Positions 1-8,288 of a stretch of 42,759 nucleotides of DNA are shown here, piece by piece. Positions within the stretch are counted from its first letter, which is position 1. Every line of letters begins with the position of its first letter. Origin of the DNA: Desulfovibrio sp. (GTDB lineage Bacteria > Desulfobacterota > Desulfovibrionia > Desulfovibrionales > Desulfovibrionaceae); contig JAITSV010000078.1 in the NCBI GenBank assembly GCA_031287575.1, positions 1 to 42,759 on the forward strand. The letters are read 5' to 3'. Made by a program: the position numbers and the translations under genes. The notes under the pieces were generated by a model. That model was given only the letters and a program-made list of their open reading frames with translations, searched no databases and had not been told where the DNA came from.

Positions 1-2010
1 CGCCTCGTGCGCGCGGGCCGGGCGCGCTACATGTACGCCCCGGACGGCACGCTGCGCTGCCGTGAAGAAGGGCGCTCCAGCACGTGGTTCTACTATGGCA
101 ACGGGGGCAACGGGGGCAACGCCGCCGGGGGCACACCCCATGCCTCCCCCGATCCCTACAGTCCCCACGCCCCCCATCATCCCCATGCCCAGCTTGCGCC
201 CGTGGCCCTCGATTCGGTGGTGCTGCCCGGCGGCGACATCATCCGCTACCGTTTCGGCGACAACGGCATGCCCTTCATGGTGTTGCGCAACCACGCGCCC
301 AGCGAGGAATACCAATGGCTCGACCCGCTGCGTCTGGCCCGCTTCCGCGACCACCGCACCGGCTCGGACTACACCTTTCATTACGGCGGGGGCCGCGTGC
401 CAGAGGCGGTCACCGCGCGCGGCCCCGCGCTGGACAGCCTGGACGGCAACCTGCTGGACCCGTCCATCTTCCGCAAGGCCGGGAAACCCGCCGCGCCGCA
501 GCGTTCCGTCACCTTCCGCATCGGGTGCGACCATGTGGGCACGCCAAAGGCGCTGCTGGCCCCGGATGGCCGCGTGGTGAAGCGCATGGAATACGACAGC
601 TTCGGCAACCCGCTGCTGGACACCTGCCCGTACTTCTTCCTGCCGTTGGGCTTTGCCGGGGGGCTGGCGGACCGGCACACCGGCCTCGTGCGCTTCGGCT
701 TTCGCGACTACGACCCGCGCACCGGACGCTTCACCGCGCCCGACCCGCTGGGCGACACCGGCGGCGACCACGACCCCTACGACTATTGTGTGGACGACCC
801 GGTCAGCGCCTTCGACCCGCTGGGGCTCATCGGGGAAGCCATCATCAGTCAGGGATGGGACGAATCGAAGCACCCGCGCAACCCGGACGGCACATTCACC
901 TTCTCCAACGGCGGCGGGGTGATGACGCTCGAACACCGCCAGCCCGTGCTCCCTCTGCCGGAGGGCAGCCTGACGCGTCCCCCACGGGTACTCCCTGGCA
1001 TTTACCCTGGCGAAGTGATTCTCAAGCCGTTCGGCCCAAGACGTGGCAATGAATTCACCCTAGGCCTCCCCACCGGCAGATCCGGCCAGCAGCAACCGAA
1101 CGGCCAACAGTCCCCGGACTCCCGACTCTACCCCGAACAGCGCCCCCGGCCCTCGGAAGGCTACACCCCGCCGCTGGGACGCGGCGGCTCGGGGCGAGCA
1201 GAAATCCGCACCTTGCCGCACTACAATGACGGCAGATCGCCGTATGCCGAAAACCTGTTGATGGCCAGTAACGATTCGGGGCAAAATTCTACCACCTCGC
1301 AAAAGACACCGGAAAAAGAAGGGCAAGAGAAATATGACCTCATCAAAAAACGCATCAAGCAGGATGGCGTTGACAATGACCCCCTTGGACACTTGTACGC
1401 GGCTCTGACATTTCTGGAGGGAAGTGGGAAAAATGGAGATTGGGAGAATCCACAGCCACACTTCCCCGGCGGCAAGAGTTCCTATACATTTGCGCTAGGC
1501 GTTGATTCGAAATATCTCACTGAACAAGACATTTCAGAATTCGAACGACGAATGGGGCCAGAAGCAAGCAAAGACAGTGCTGAAATATTACGAAAATTCG
1601 CAGGCAAAGACCAACGCGAAGCAGCAAAAGTTCTTGCGCAATACAGATCGGACACGGGGAAAAATCCAGAGATCACGACTAAACAGGCAAGCACGCTTTC
1701 CCGCATCAGCATTGAACGCAGACGAGATGCAGCACGCCAAAAATTTGACCAAGAATCTCCATCGGCAGATGGTTCCAGCAATTTTGATAAACTACCAGTT
1801 CAGGCCCAGACCGTCGTCAGCTCCATTGCCTACCAATATGGGACAACTGGTGCAGCAACGGGCAAACTGAAACCTGTCTGGAACGCGATCAAGGTGCAAG
1901 ATTGGGAGACTGCCAGCAACAAACTACGCAACTGCAACGACGGTTATGCATCACGCCGTCATGTCGAAGCCATGCTGCTTGACGAAATCTCCCGCGAACG
2001 TCAAAAATAG
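1..2010 (+). CDS. Rhs polymorphic toxin, 3' part, with pesticin-like muramidase C-terminal domain
   Basis: The reading frame is open from base 1, so the N-terminal Rhs/YD-repeat shell lies outside the window. Residue numbers here count from the GTG at base 7. The Rhs core spans about residues 100-274 and ends in the canonical junction PVSAFDPLGL (265-274). A Pro/Gly/Arg-rich linker follows to about 430, then a toxin domain to 667. The toxin resembles the phage-lysozyme-like domain of pesticin. Glu471 (FLEG), Thr494 (SYTF) and Asp500 (LGVD) are spaced +23 and +29, the spacing I recall for the pesticin catalytic residues E178/T201/D207. Further on come QTVVSSIAYQYG, DWETASNKLRN and RRHVEAMLL, which are family landmarks. 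I infer a contact- or secretion-delivered muramidase that cleaves peptidoglycan in a rival's periplasm. The toxin region is visibly AT-richer than the core, as expected for exchanged toxin tips. The Rhs call is firm; the muramidase call is strong from motif spacing. Confidence 0.88.
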   Translation, partial: RLVRAGRARYMYAPDGTLRCREEGRSSTWFYYGNGGNGGNAAGGTPHASPDPYSPHAPHHPHAQLAPVALDSVVLPGGDIIRYRFGDNGMPFMVLRNHAPSEEYQWLDPLRLARFRDHRTGSDYTFHYGGGRVPEAVTARGPALDSLDGNLLDPSIFRKAGKPAAPQRSVTFRIGCDHVGTPKALLAPDGRVVKRMEYDSFGNPLLDTCPYFFLPLGFAGGLADRHTGLVRFGFRDYDPRTGRFTAPDPLGDTGGDHDPYDYCVDDPVSAFDPLGLIGEAIISQGWDESKHPRNPDGTFTFSNGGGVMTLEHRQPVLPLPEGSLTRPPRVLPGIYPGEVILKPFGPRRGNEFTLGLPTGRSGQQQPNGQQSPDSRLYPEQRPRPSEGYTPPLGRGGSGRAEIRTLPHYNDGRSPYAENLLMASNDSGQNSTTSQKTPEKEGQEKYDLIKKRIKQDGVDNDPLGHLYAALTFLEGSGKNGDWENPQPHFPGGKSSYTFALGVDSKYLTEQDISEFERRMGPEASKDSAEILRKFAGKDQREAAKVLAQYRSDTGKNPEITTKQASTLSRISIERRRDAARQKFDQESPSADGSSNFDKLPVQAQTVVSSIAYQYGTTGAATGKLKPVWNAIKVQDWETASNKLRNCNDGYASRRHVEAMLLDEISRERQK

Positions 2011-2094
2011 GAAAAGGCGTACGCAAAACAAAGCGCGCCGCGCGGATACCGGCTCCCCTTCCGCGCGGCGCCTCAACCAGCGAAGCGGTACCCC

Positions 2095-3828
2095 ATGCCC
2101 CATGCCCTCGCCCGCCTGCTCGGCATCGTCTTCCTGCTGCACTGCCTTTTTCCCACCACGGCGCCCGCGCGTGACCGCCTGAACGTTTCCACCCCGCATG
2201 TGCCGACCATCGTACGGGAATGGAATTCCGCAAGGATGCCTGCCGGAGCTTTTGCCCCCGGCCTCTCCGTCATGTCGAAGCAGACGGAAGACAGATGCGG
2301 CGTATACAGCGGAACATACACGCCCGCGAACAAAAGCCCCATTCCCGTTGTCTTCTGGGACATACCAACGTGGCATGCCGGTATATCCGCAACAGACGGA
2401 TACATGTGCCCCAGAAACGCGCCCGCCTGCATGCGCTACTCCCCGGATGCAACCCACCCCATGCCGCCCTTTCCGGATTTTCGTCCTGCCGCGCCCCAAT
2501 CTGCCGCCGCTGACGCAGGGGAGCCGCCTTCTCAAACGCAGTTCTCCGGCATGGACGAATTCTTCGAGCATGGCGGAAGGGACTTCAACACCATTCCCGG
2601 TGTTGCCGCCCAACTGGCGTACATCCTCCCCCCGCCGCATTTTCTGCTGCTTCAGGAAATGGAAGGACAGTGCGCCCGGACCAGCAGGGGCGGCATCGCC
2701 TGCGGCGGCCATTTCAACCGGCAACAGGTGTTGTATGGGGCGCTGCTTGTCGCCCCATCCGGCAGGGTGGATGTGTTCTTCTACGGTTCACGCAACAATG
2801 GGCGCATCCGCAACCTGGCCTGGCACTATACCAATGACCGGCAACATCCGGACTCGCTGCCGCCAGACCTGAATGAACTGGTGGGTATCTGGGATTTCGA
2901 CGGTTGGCCGCCCCTCGTCCTGTCCGCAACAACGTGGCTGCACGCCAGTGCCCCAAGGGTAAAGGCAGTTACCCCGCCATCACCTGCCTCCGCTCCGGAC
3001 TGGACGGCTCTTGCCTTCTGGCAAGGCAGGCGCCCGGTGTCTGCCACCTCCACAGCGCGCTGGACCATGGCTGGCGACGCCAGGGACCGTACATGGCTGT
3101 TCGATGTCACCGCGCGGCAATCCGAAGAAGGCCCTGCGGTCTTCACCGGCACGTACGCTGCCAGCAACGGAGAACACGGCACGGTTGCAGGTTCGCTCCA
3201 CCGGGAATGGTACAATGAAAACGACGTGCTGACCGTCTCCACCTGCCCGGATTCGCAGCCCGCCTGTGCGACATGGCGCGCCCCGTTCAGCAACGGCCTC
3301 GTCCCCCCTGCGCCCACGAACGATGACGGCCCCGAATACCCGGCCTATGTATATTTCAACAGCCTCCCCGGTCCGGCTCACCGGGCAGGGGTACCGATGC
3401 GGCCCTTTGCCGGGCTTGCGCATCTTGACGGTCTTCCTGCTGACGCCGTCTACACCATGCCCGGCGTGGCCGCCCAGCTTGCGGGCATCCTGCCGCCCCC
3501 TCTTTACCTGCAATTGCGGGACTTACTGGCAAGTTGCACGCGCACCAGCACGGGCAGCCTTGCCTGCGGAGGCACATTCGATCGGCAGCCCATGGAATAC
3601 GGGGCCATCGTTCTGGCCCCTTCCGGGAGAGTGGACGCCTTCTTCCACGACAACCGCAACAACGACATTCCCCCCCGGAACTGGCACTACACCAACGACC
3701 GGCAACATCCGGATTCCCTGCCCCCCGACATGGACGAAGTTCTTGCGGCGTGGGACTTCTCCCCGTACGCAAGGCCCACCGCCATGACCGACTGGTGGCA
3801 TGCCAGCGCGCCCGGCAACCGCGAATAG
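2095..3828 (+). CDS. secreted tandem-duplicated protein, candidate immunity protein of the Rhs muramidase
   Basis: A 577-residue protein with an N-terminal signal peptide (hydrophobic LLGIVFLLHCLF, likely cut after APA near residue 25), so it should be periplasmic. It is two copies of one unit of about 285 residues. Each copy starts with a GTY segment (residues 73-75 and 352-354) followed by CP..xPAC. Each then has PGVAAQLA (168 and 456), a cysteine pair ten residues apart (C193/C203 and C481/C491) followed by CGG, then APSGRVD, a shared WHYTNDRQHPDSLPPD block and a closing HASAP. It starts 84 bases after the Rhs stop. Position, periplasmic targeting and a cell-wall toxin next door suggest an immunity protein. 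The order Cys..CGG, a hydrophobic strand, then W..ND loosely recalls the Ivy lysozyme-inhibitor fold, but that is only a resemblance. I do not recognise the family with certainty. Confidence 0.75.
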   Translation: MPHALARLLGIVFLLHCLFPTTAPARDRLNVSTPHVPTIVREWNSARMPAGAFAPGLSVMSKQTEDRCGVYSGTYTPANKSPIPVVFWDIPTWHAGISATDGYMCPRNAPACMRYSPDATHPMPPFPDFRPAAPQSAAADAGEPPSQTQFSGMDEFFEHGGRDFNTIPGVAAQLAYILPPPHFLLLQEMEGQCARTSRGGIACGGHFNRQQVLYGALLVAPSGRVDVFFYGSRNNGRIRNLAWHYTNDRQHPDSLPPDLNELVGIWDFDGWPPLVLSATTWLHASAPRVKAVTPPSPASAPDWTALAFWQGRRPVSATSTARWTMAGDARDRTWLFDVTARQSEEGPAVFTGTYAASNGEHGTVAGSLHREWYNENDVLTVSTCPDSQPACATWRAPFSNGLVPPAPTNDDGPEYPAYVYFNSLPGPAHRAGVPMRPFAGLAHLDGLPADAVYTMPGVAAQLAGILPPPLYLQLRDLLASCTRTSTGSLACGGTFDRQPMEYGAIVLAPSGRVDAFFHDNRNNDIPPRNWHYTNDRQHPDSLPPDMDEVLAAWDFSPYARPTAMTDWWHASAPGNRE

Positions 3829-4290
3829 CGCATCGGCAACGCTCCCCCCTCCGCTTCGCCTGCGGCGAATAGCCCGTCCCAGCCTGCGCAGGGGCCGCCG
3901 GGCTGCCAGCACTGGATGCACTGAAGGCCACTCCGGACGTGCCATCCGCCTTGGCAACCTTCGGCTCCCACAGGCAAGTACCGCTGGATACACGGCCTTC
4001 CCCGCCCTTTGAGTTCCGCCCGGATTTCGGATAGGGTTCCCCCGGCGCATGGCGGTGGGGCGCGACCCGTCCAGACTCCATTCAGACGTCGCCGGGGTCC
4101 TGCGGCAAATCCGGCTGGGCTGAGCAGGGCCCACAGCACCGGGCGGCGCCGGGCCGGACCGCACGCCGTGCGCATCCAGTGCCTCGCCTGCGCCACATCC
4201 TGTCCGCATCCGGATTCACCCGGCGCACAGTCGGGCCGCGCAGCGCACTGGGCATCGGGGACCACACTTTCGGGGGCACGCAACGGGCAC
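3829..4290. other. 462-base stretch without a recognisable gene
   Basis: I see no conserved reading frame between the immunity candidate and the next peptidase gene. Several long open frames exist on both strands but look like GC-rich shadows. A small hairpin (TTCGCC/GGCGAA) near 3854 has no T-run and is not convincing as a terminator. It may hold the promoter of the 4291 operon, but no clear -35/-10 pair is visible. Confidence 0.4.
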
Positions 4291-5319
4291 ATGAACAGAC
4301 GACGGTTTCTCATCGCCGCGTGCGCTTGTGCGCTGCACCTGGCCGCCATGGGCACCGCCCTTGCCGGGTCCGGCGTGCGCCCCGCCGTACGTCCCGCCCT
4401 GCGGCGCGGCAGCGGGCCGCTCGGGTCCGCCGCGTCCCCGTCGGGCACATCGGGCGCCGGGTCTTCCCCGTCCCCGGCGTCTGGCCAGCCTGCATCAGGC
4501 CCCAAAAATTCCCGCCCCCCGCAGGACGACGACCTTGTCGCCCAGCAGACGGACCATTCCGGCGACCTGGACGCGCCCTCCGGCATCGACGACGCCGTGC
4601 GCGACTACCTGTTCAAGATGCGCCGGTTCGACAGCCCCCACCCCAGCGACATCACCCTGCCGCCCCAGCGCACTCCCGTGCTGCACGCCGCCACCGACAG
4701 GCTGGGCCGCCTGGAACGCACCGTGGGACACGGTTTCTTCTACCTGCTCGGCTTTGACGAGGCGGTGCGGGTGGCCCGGCGCTACCCGGCCGTGGGCGCC
4801 TTCAGCCCGCAGGAACTGGCCCTCATCGACGAACTGTTCCATGCGGACGCATCTGCCTACGGGTTCATGGGCATGAAGCCGCTGAACTCGCTGACCGCCA
4901 CCATTCCCTCGCGAGAGGTGTACAAGGTGCCGGGCATGGGCAACTACGTCTACCAGGGCGAGCCGCGCGCCACGTGGGAAACCATTCGCCGCCTGCTGGG
5001 CGAGGACGTGGTGCTCACCTCCGGCGTGCGCGGCATCATGAAGCAGTTCCACCTGTTCCTCACCAAGGCCTCGGCGTACGGGGGCAACCTGTCGCTGGCC
5101 TCGCGCTCGCTGGCCCCGCCGGGGTATTCGTTCCACGGCATAGGCGACTTCGACGTGGGGCAGCGCGGCTACGGCGCGCGCAACTTCACATCCGCCTTCA
5201 CCGCCACCCCGATATTCCGGCGGCTGGAGGAACTGGGCTACATCACCCTGCGCTACCCGCAGGACAACATGCTGGGGGTCCGCTTCGAACCCTGGCACAT
5301 CAAGGTCGCCACCGCATGA
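4291..5319 (+). CDS. M15-family (VanY-like) D,D-carboxypeptidase, exported
   Basis: Starting at ATG 4291 gives 342 residues beginning MNRRRFLIAACACALHLAAM, a signal peptide with an RRRFL sequence that could be Tat-type. A Pro/Ser/Gly-rich stretch follows to about residue 90, then the peptidase domain. The zinc-site motifs of M15B enzymes are present: SFHGIGDFDV (His282, Asp288) and FEPWHIKV (Glu333 as likely base, His336 as third ligand). The His-to-Asp spacing is one residue shorter than the classic SxHxxGxAxD. The expected role is trimming the terminal D-Ala of peptidoglycan stem peptides in the periplasm. The stop overlaps the start of the next peptidase gene (ATGA), so the two are probably made together. 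The upstream in-frame extension to 4009 is rejected because the signal peptide starts at 4291. Confidence 0.8.
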   Translation: MNRRRFLIAACACALHLAAMGTALAGSGVRPAVRPALRRGSGPLGSAASPSGTSGAGSSPSPASGQPASGPKNSRPPQDDDLVAQQTDHSGDLDAPSGIDDAVRDYLFKMRRFDSPHPSDITLPPQRTPVLHAATDRLGRLERTVGHGFFYLLGFDEAVRVARRYPAVGAFSPQELALIDELFHADASAYGFMGMKPLNSLTATIPSREVYKVPGMGNYVYQGEPRATWETIRRLLGEDVVLTSGVRGIMKQFHLFLTKASAYGGNLSLASRSLAPPGYSFHGIGDFDVGQRGYGARNFTSAFTATPIFRRLEELGYITLRYPQDNMLGVRFEPWHIKVATA

Positions 5320-6857
5320 TGACGCACCGCACCTCACTGCGCTCCACCGCACGCCGCCACGGCGTCCGCCCCTGGCTGTACTGTCTTGCCGCGCTGCTCT
5401 GCCTGCACGCCGCGCCCGCGCTGGCGGCATCGCCCGCCCAGGCCAAGCGGCCCGCCACCACGCAGACAGTGGCCTCCGCCAGCCCCGCGCCCGCCGTCAT
5501 CACCGCCGTGGACCTGGCCAAGTCCCCGGCCCGCCACACCGAACTGGACTTCAACCTGTACAAGCTGGGCACCGGCAACGGCCCCACCGTGCTGGTGGTG
5601 GGCGGCATCCAGGGCGACGAGCCGGGCGGCTTTTCCGCCGCGTCGCTGCTGGTCACCCACTACGCCATCACGGGCGGCTCGGTGTGGGTGGTGCCCAACC
5701 TCAACTTTCCCAGCATGATCAAGCGCTCGCGCGGGCCCAACGGCGACATGAACCGCAAGTTCGCCGCCCTGCGCACGGACGACCCGGAATACGACACCGT
5801 CTGCCGCATCAAGGACATCATCCTCGACAAGCAGGTGGACCTGATCCTGAACCTGCACGACGGCAGCGGCTTTTACCGCCCGAAGAACGAAGGCCCCATG
5901 CGCAACCCCATGCGCTGGGGGCAGAGCGTGATCATCGACCAGGCCACCCTGCCCGGCGCGCGCCACGGCGACCTTGCCGCCATGGCCCAGAAGGCCGTGC
6001 GCGAGGCCAACGGCGGCCTGCTCAGCCCCATGCACGAGTACCACCTGAAGAACACCCGCACGGCCGAAGGCGACCACGAGATGGAGAAGACCCTGACCTA
6101 CTTCGCCATCCGCCACGGCAAGCCCGCCTTCGGCATAGAGGCCAGCAAGGACTTTTCCACCGAGCAGCGCTCGTACTACCATCTGCGGGTGCTGGAATCG
6201 TTCCTGCGCCAGATGGGCGTGGGCTTCAAACGCGACTTCGCCATGACCCCGCGCGGCGTGCTTGCCGCGCTGGAAAGCGACGTGGCCGTGGCCTTCTTCG
6301 ACCAGCGGCTGTACCTGCCGCTGGACGACGTGCGCGCCTCGCTGGGGTACATCCCGCTCAAGAAGGGCGAAAAGGTTTCGTTCACCGCCACCAAGCCCAT
6401 CCTGGCCGTGGTGGACGAGGACGACGGCTACCGGGTGTTCTACGGCAACCGGGCGCTGACGCGCATCACCCCCGAATGGCGGGAATACACCGACGGCCCC
6501 GGCTCGCTCTCGCTGGACGTGGACGGCCGCAAGCTGGTGGTGCCCTTCGGCAGGATGATCACCGTGCGCGACACCTTCACCGTGCACCCCGTGGACGGCT
6601 TTCGCGTCAATGCCATCGGCGCGCAGGTGGCCCGGCCCGATGCGCGGGACGACAGCGAATGCGACGTGCCCATCCGCAAGAAAGACTTCCAGAACCGCTT
6701 TTCCATCGACAAGTCGGGCAACATCTACCGGGTGGAAGTGTACCGGGGCGAAAAGTTCGCGGGCATGATCCTGGTGCGCTTCGAGGGCGGGGCCAAACCC
6801 GGCAAGCGCGACATGCGGCCTTCGGTGGCGGGGAAGGAAAGCTTGCTGGGCTACTGA
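5316..6857 (+). CDS. M99-family (Csd4/Pgp1-like) peptidoglycan carboxypeptidase, exported
   Basis: 513 residues with a signal peptide ending near ALAAS. The catalytic domain carries GIQGDEPGGF, where the usual HxxE zinc motif of M14 enzymes is QxxE (Gln99, Glu102), the hallmark of Csd4. His181 (NLHDGSGFY) is the third zinc ligand and Glu275 (FGIEASK) the likely base. The spacings 99/102/181/275 equal those I recall for Helicobacter Csd4 (46/49/128/222). These enzymes are D,L-carboxypeptidases that trim tripeptides to dipeptides and set helical or curved cell shape. A C-terminal beta-rich region from about 340 to the end matches the accessory-domain layout of the family. Translation is probably coupled to the M15 enzyme through the ATGA overlap at 5316; a second ATG at 5319 is possible. 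Confidence 0.87.
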   Translation: MMTHRTSLRSTARRHGVRPWLYCLAALLCLHAAPALAASPAQAKRPATTQTVASASPAPAVITAVDLAKSPARHTELDFNLYKLGTGNGPTVLVVGGIQGDEPGGFSAASLLVTHYAITGGSVWVVPNLNFPSMIKRSRGPNGDMNRKFAALRTDDPEYDTVCRIKDIILDKQVDLILNLHDGSGFYRPKNEGPMRNPMRWGQSVIIDQATLPGARHGDLAAMAQKAVREANGGLLSPMHEYHLKNTRTAEGDHEMEKTLTYFAIRHGKPAFGIEASKDFSTEQRSYYHLRVLESFLRQMGVGFKRDFAMTPRGVLAALESDVAVAFFDQRLYLPLDDVRASLGYIPLKKGEKVSFTATKPILAVVDEDDGYRVFYGNRALTRITPEWREYTDGPGSLSLDVDGRKLVVPFGRMITVRDTFTVHPVDGFRVNAIGAQVARPDARDDSECDVPIRKKDFQNRFSIDKSGNIYRVEVYRGEKFAGMILVRFEGGAKPGKRDMRPSVAGKESLLGY

Positions 6858-7052
6858 CCGCGCAAGGGTCTTTTTGCTTCTGCCTTCGTCAGAACACCTT
6901 TTTTCAGGTCGAATACAGCAAGAGCGCGCTGCGGTCCCCATCCGTAAGGTTCGCGCTGCGCGCTCACCAACGGCTGCGGCATGCTCCCTTCAAAAAAGGG
7001 CGTTCTTCCTCGGCAGAAACAAAAATCCCTCTTGCGCGCCTTTGCGATTACA

Positions 7053-7083
7053 ACAGCCCCTGATCACCATGATCGGGGGCTGT
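7053..7083 (+). terminator. stem-loop after the peptidase pair
   Basis: ACAGCCCCTGATCA (7053-7066) pairs with TGATCGGGGGCTGT (7070-7083) with one mismatch and a three-base loop. It is followed by TTCCGTTCC, a weak T-run, so it may terminate the 4291-6857 operon imperfectly. The 348 bases from 6858 to 7205 otherwise hold only this and the MarR promoter. Confidence 0.6.
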
Positions 7084-7134
7084 TTCCGTTCCGGTCCTTC
7101 GCGCAAAAATATTTCGGCACCTAACGAATTCTCC

Positions 7135-7162
7135 TTGACCATGGCCGGCGCCTGCCTATATT
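7135..7162 (+). promoter_or_regulatory. sigma-70-type promoter of the MarR gene
   Basis: TTGACC (7135-7140) and TATATT (7157-7162) are separated by 16 bases in an AT-richer island just upstream of the MarR gene. Predicted transcription would start near 7169, at the edge of the palindrome at 7170. Confidence 0.75.
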
Positions 7163-7169
7163 CATCTAG

Positions 7170-7181
7170 TTAGGCACCTAA
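7170..7181. promoter_or_regulatory. palindromic operator, likely MarR autoregulation site
   Basis: TTAGGCACCTAA is an inverted repeat (TTAGG/CCTAA) lying at the predicted start of transcription. A matching GGCACCTAA half recurs at 7116-7124, 57 bases upstream, so the two copies bracket the promoter. MarR proteins usually repress their own gene through such sites; the link here is inferred from position. Confidence 0.6.
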
Positions 7182-7205
7182 TCAAAACCGATGAAGGAGA
7201 CACAT

Positions 7206-8120
7206 ATGAACATTTCCACCACCGAAAAACTGTTCCACCAGCTGCATTATTGCATGAATCTGCTGCACCGGGGCCATGGTCCCCATGGCCCGCATGGCGG
7301 TCGCGGCGGCGCGCATCGCGGGCAGGGCCGGGTTCTCGCCCTGCTGGCCGAACGGGACGGACAAAGCCCGCGCGACCTGGCCGCCCTGCTGCGCGTGCAG
7401 CCCCCTTCGCTCAGCGAACTGCTGGACAAGCTTTCGCGCGACGGCAGCATCGAACGCCGCCGTCACGAGGAAGACCAGCGCATGAGCGCCGTGTTCCTGA
7501 CCGAGAAGGGCCGGGCCATGGTGGACGAGGTGCGCCAGGCCCGCAAGGACGCGGCGCAAGCCACCCTGGCCGGTCTGACCGCAGAGGAGCAGGGGAGCCT
7601 TTCCGCGTTGCTGGACAAGCTCATCGCCTCGCTGGAGGCCAGGGACGACGAAGCCGGGGGCTGCCGCCGCATGGGCGGACATGGGCATGGACACGGCCGG
7701 GGCCGCCACGGCTGCTGCGGGGGCGAGGACGCCGCCTCGGACGGGCATGAAGGACATGGCGGACATCATGGCCATGGCCCCCATGGGCATGGACATCACG
7801 GCCCGCATGAACACGGCCCGCACGGGCATGGTTGCTGCCACGCGGCCCCCGGCCCTGACGGCCCCGAAGCCCGCGCCGATGCGGAAGGTGAACGCGGCGG
7901 ATGCTGCGGGCATGGTCGCGCCGGTCACGGAGGGCGGGGTGGTCACGGCGGTCACGGGCGCGGAGGGCATAGTGGTCGGGGACGCCACGACGGGTTCGGC
8001 CCGCACGGCCAACGCGGCGGTCAGGGACCGGAAGTCGAAACTTGCGCCGCCCGCGACACCGACGCGCCGGAAACCTTCGCGCCTGAAAACTTCGCGGGGG
8101 ATGCGGAACGCGACGCCTGA
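7206..8120 (+). CDS. MarR-family regulator with long His/Gly/Cys-rich tail
   Basis: 304 residues from ATG 7206, preceded by AAGGAGA at 7194-7200; the in-frame ATG at 7191 overlaps this ribosome site and is rejected. Residues about 40-115 form a winged-helix domain typical of MarR (SPRDLAALLRVQPPSLSELL, then DGSIERRRHEEDQR with the wing, then LTEKGRAMV). From residue 151 to the end the protein is low-complexity, with roughly 25 histidines, three CC pairs and many glycines; a shorter His-rich insert (HGPHGPHGG) sits near residue 25. The tail looks like a metal-binding region such as those in HypB or SlyD, suggesting metal sensing, buffering or a metal-tuned repressor. Ordinary MarR proteins are about 140-160 residues, so the tail doubles the length. 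No target gene is adjacent apart from its own promoter. Confidence 0.85.
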   Translation: MNISTTEKLFHQLHYCMNLLHRGHGPHGPHGGRGGAHRGQGRVLALLAERDGQSPRDLAALLRVQPPSLSELLDKLSRDGSIERRRHEEDQRMSAVFLTEKGRAMVDEVRQARKDAAQATLAGLTAEEQGSLSALLDKLIASLEARDDEAGGCRRMGGHGHGHGRGRHGCCGGEDAASDGHEGHGGHHGHGPHGHGHHGPHEHGPHGHGCCHAAPGPDGPEARADAEGERGGCCGHGRAGHGGRGGHGGHGRGGHSGRGRHDGFGPHGQRGGQGPEVETCAARDTDAPETFAPENFAGDAERDA

Positions 8121-8152
8121 TCACGGCGCACATCCGCGCACATCCACGAGCC

Positions 8153-8194
8153 AAGGGGCACCACGGCAACGGCCGGAGTGCCCCTTGATTTTTT
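8153..8194 (+). terminator. rho-independent terminator of the MarR gene
   Basis: AAGGGGCAC (8153-8161) pairs perfectly with GTGCCCCTT (8178-8186), followed by GATTTTTTC. This closes the MarR gene as a single-gene unit. Confidence 0.85.
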
Positions 8195-8288
8195 CGGCAT
8201 GGCGCGCCTGATGCAAAATGTCGCGCCCTGCGGGGGCTGACTGCGCCCCGCATGCGCCGTCGCGCTCCGTCCGCCGCTTTACGGCGCC

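Noticed and set aside
3829..4290. A second immunity or orphan toxin gene after the Rhs locus
   Set aside because: All open frames here lack ribosome sites, conserved motifs and consistent codon use.
5334..6941. A 535-codon open frame on the minus strand across the Csd4-like gene
   Set aside because: It is antisense to a gene with matching catalytic residues, is rich in His/Val/Gly/Ala as expected for GC-rich shadow frames, and has no recognisable motif or ribosome site.
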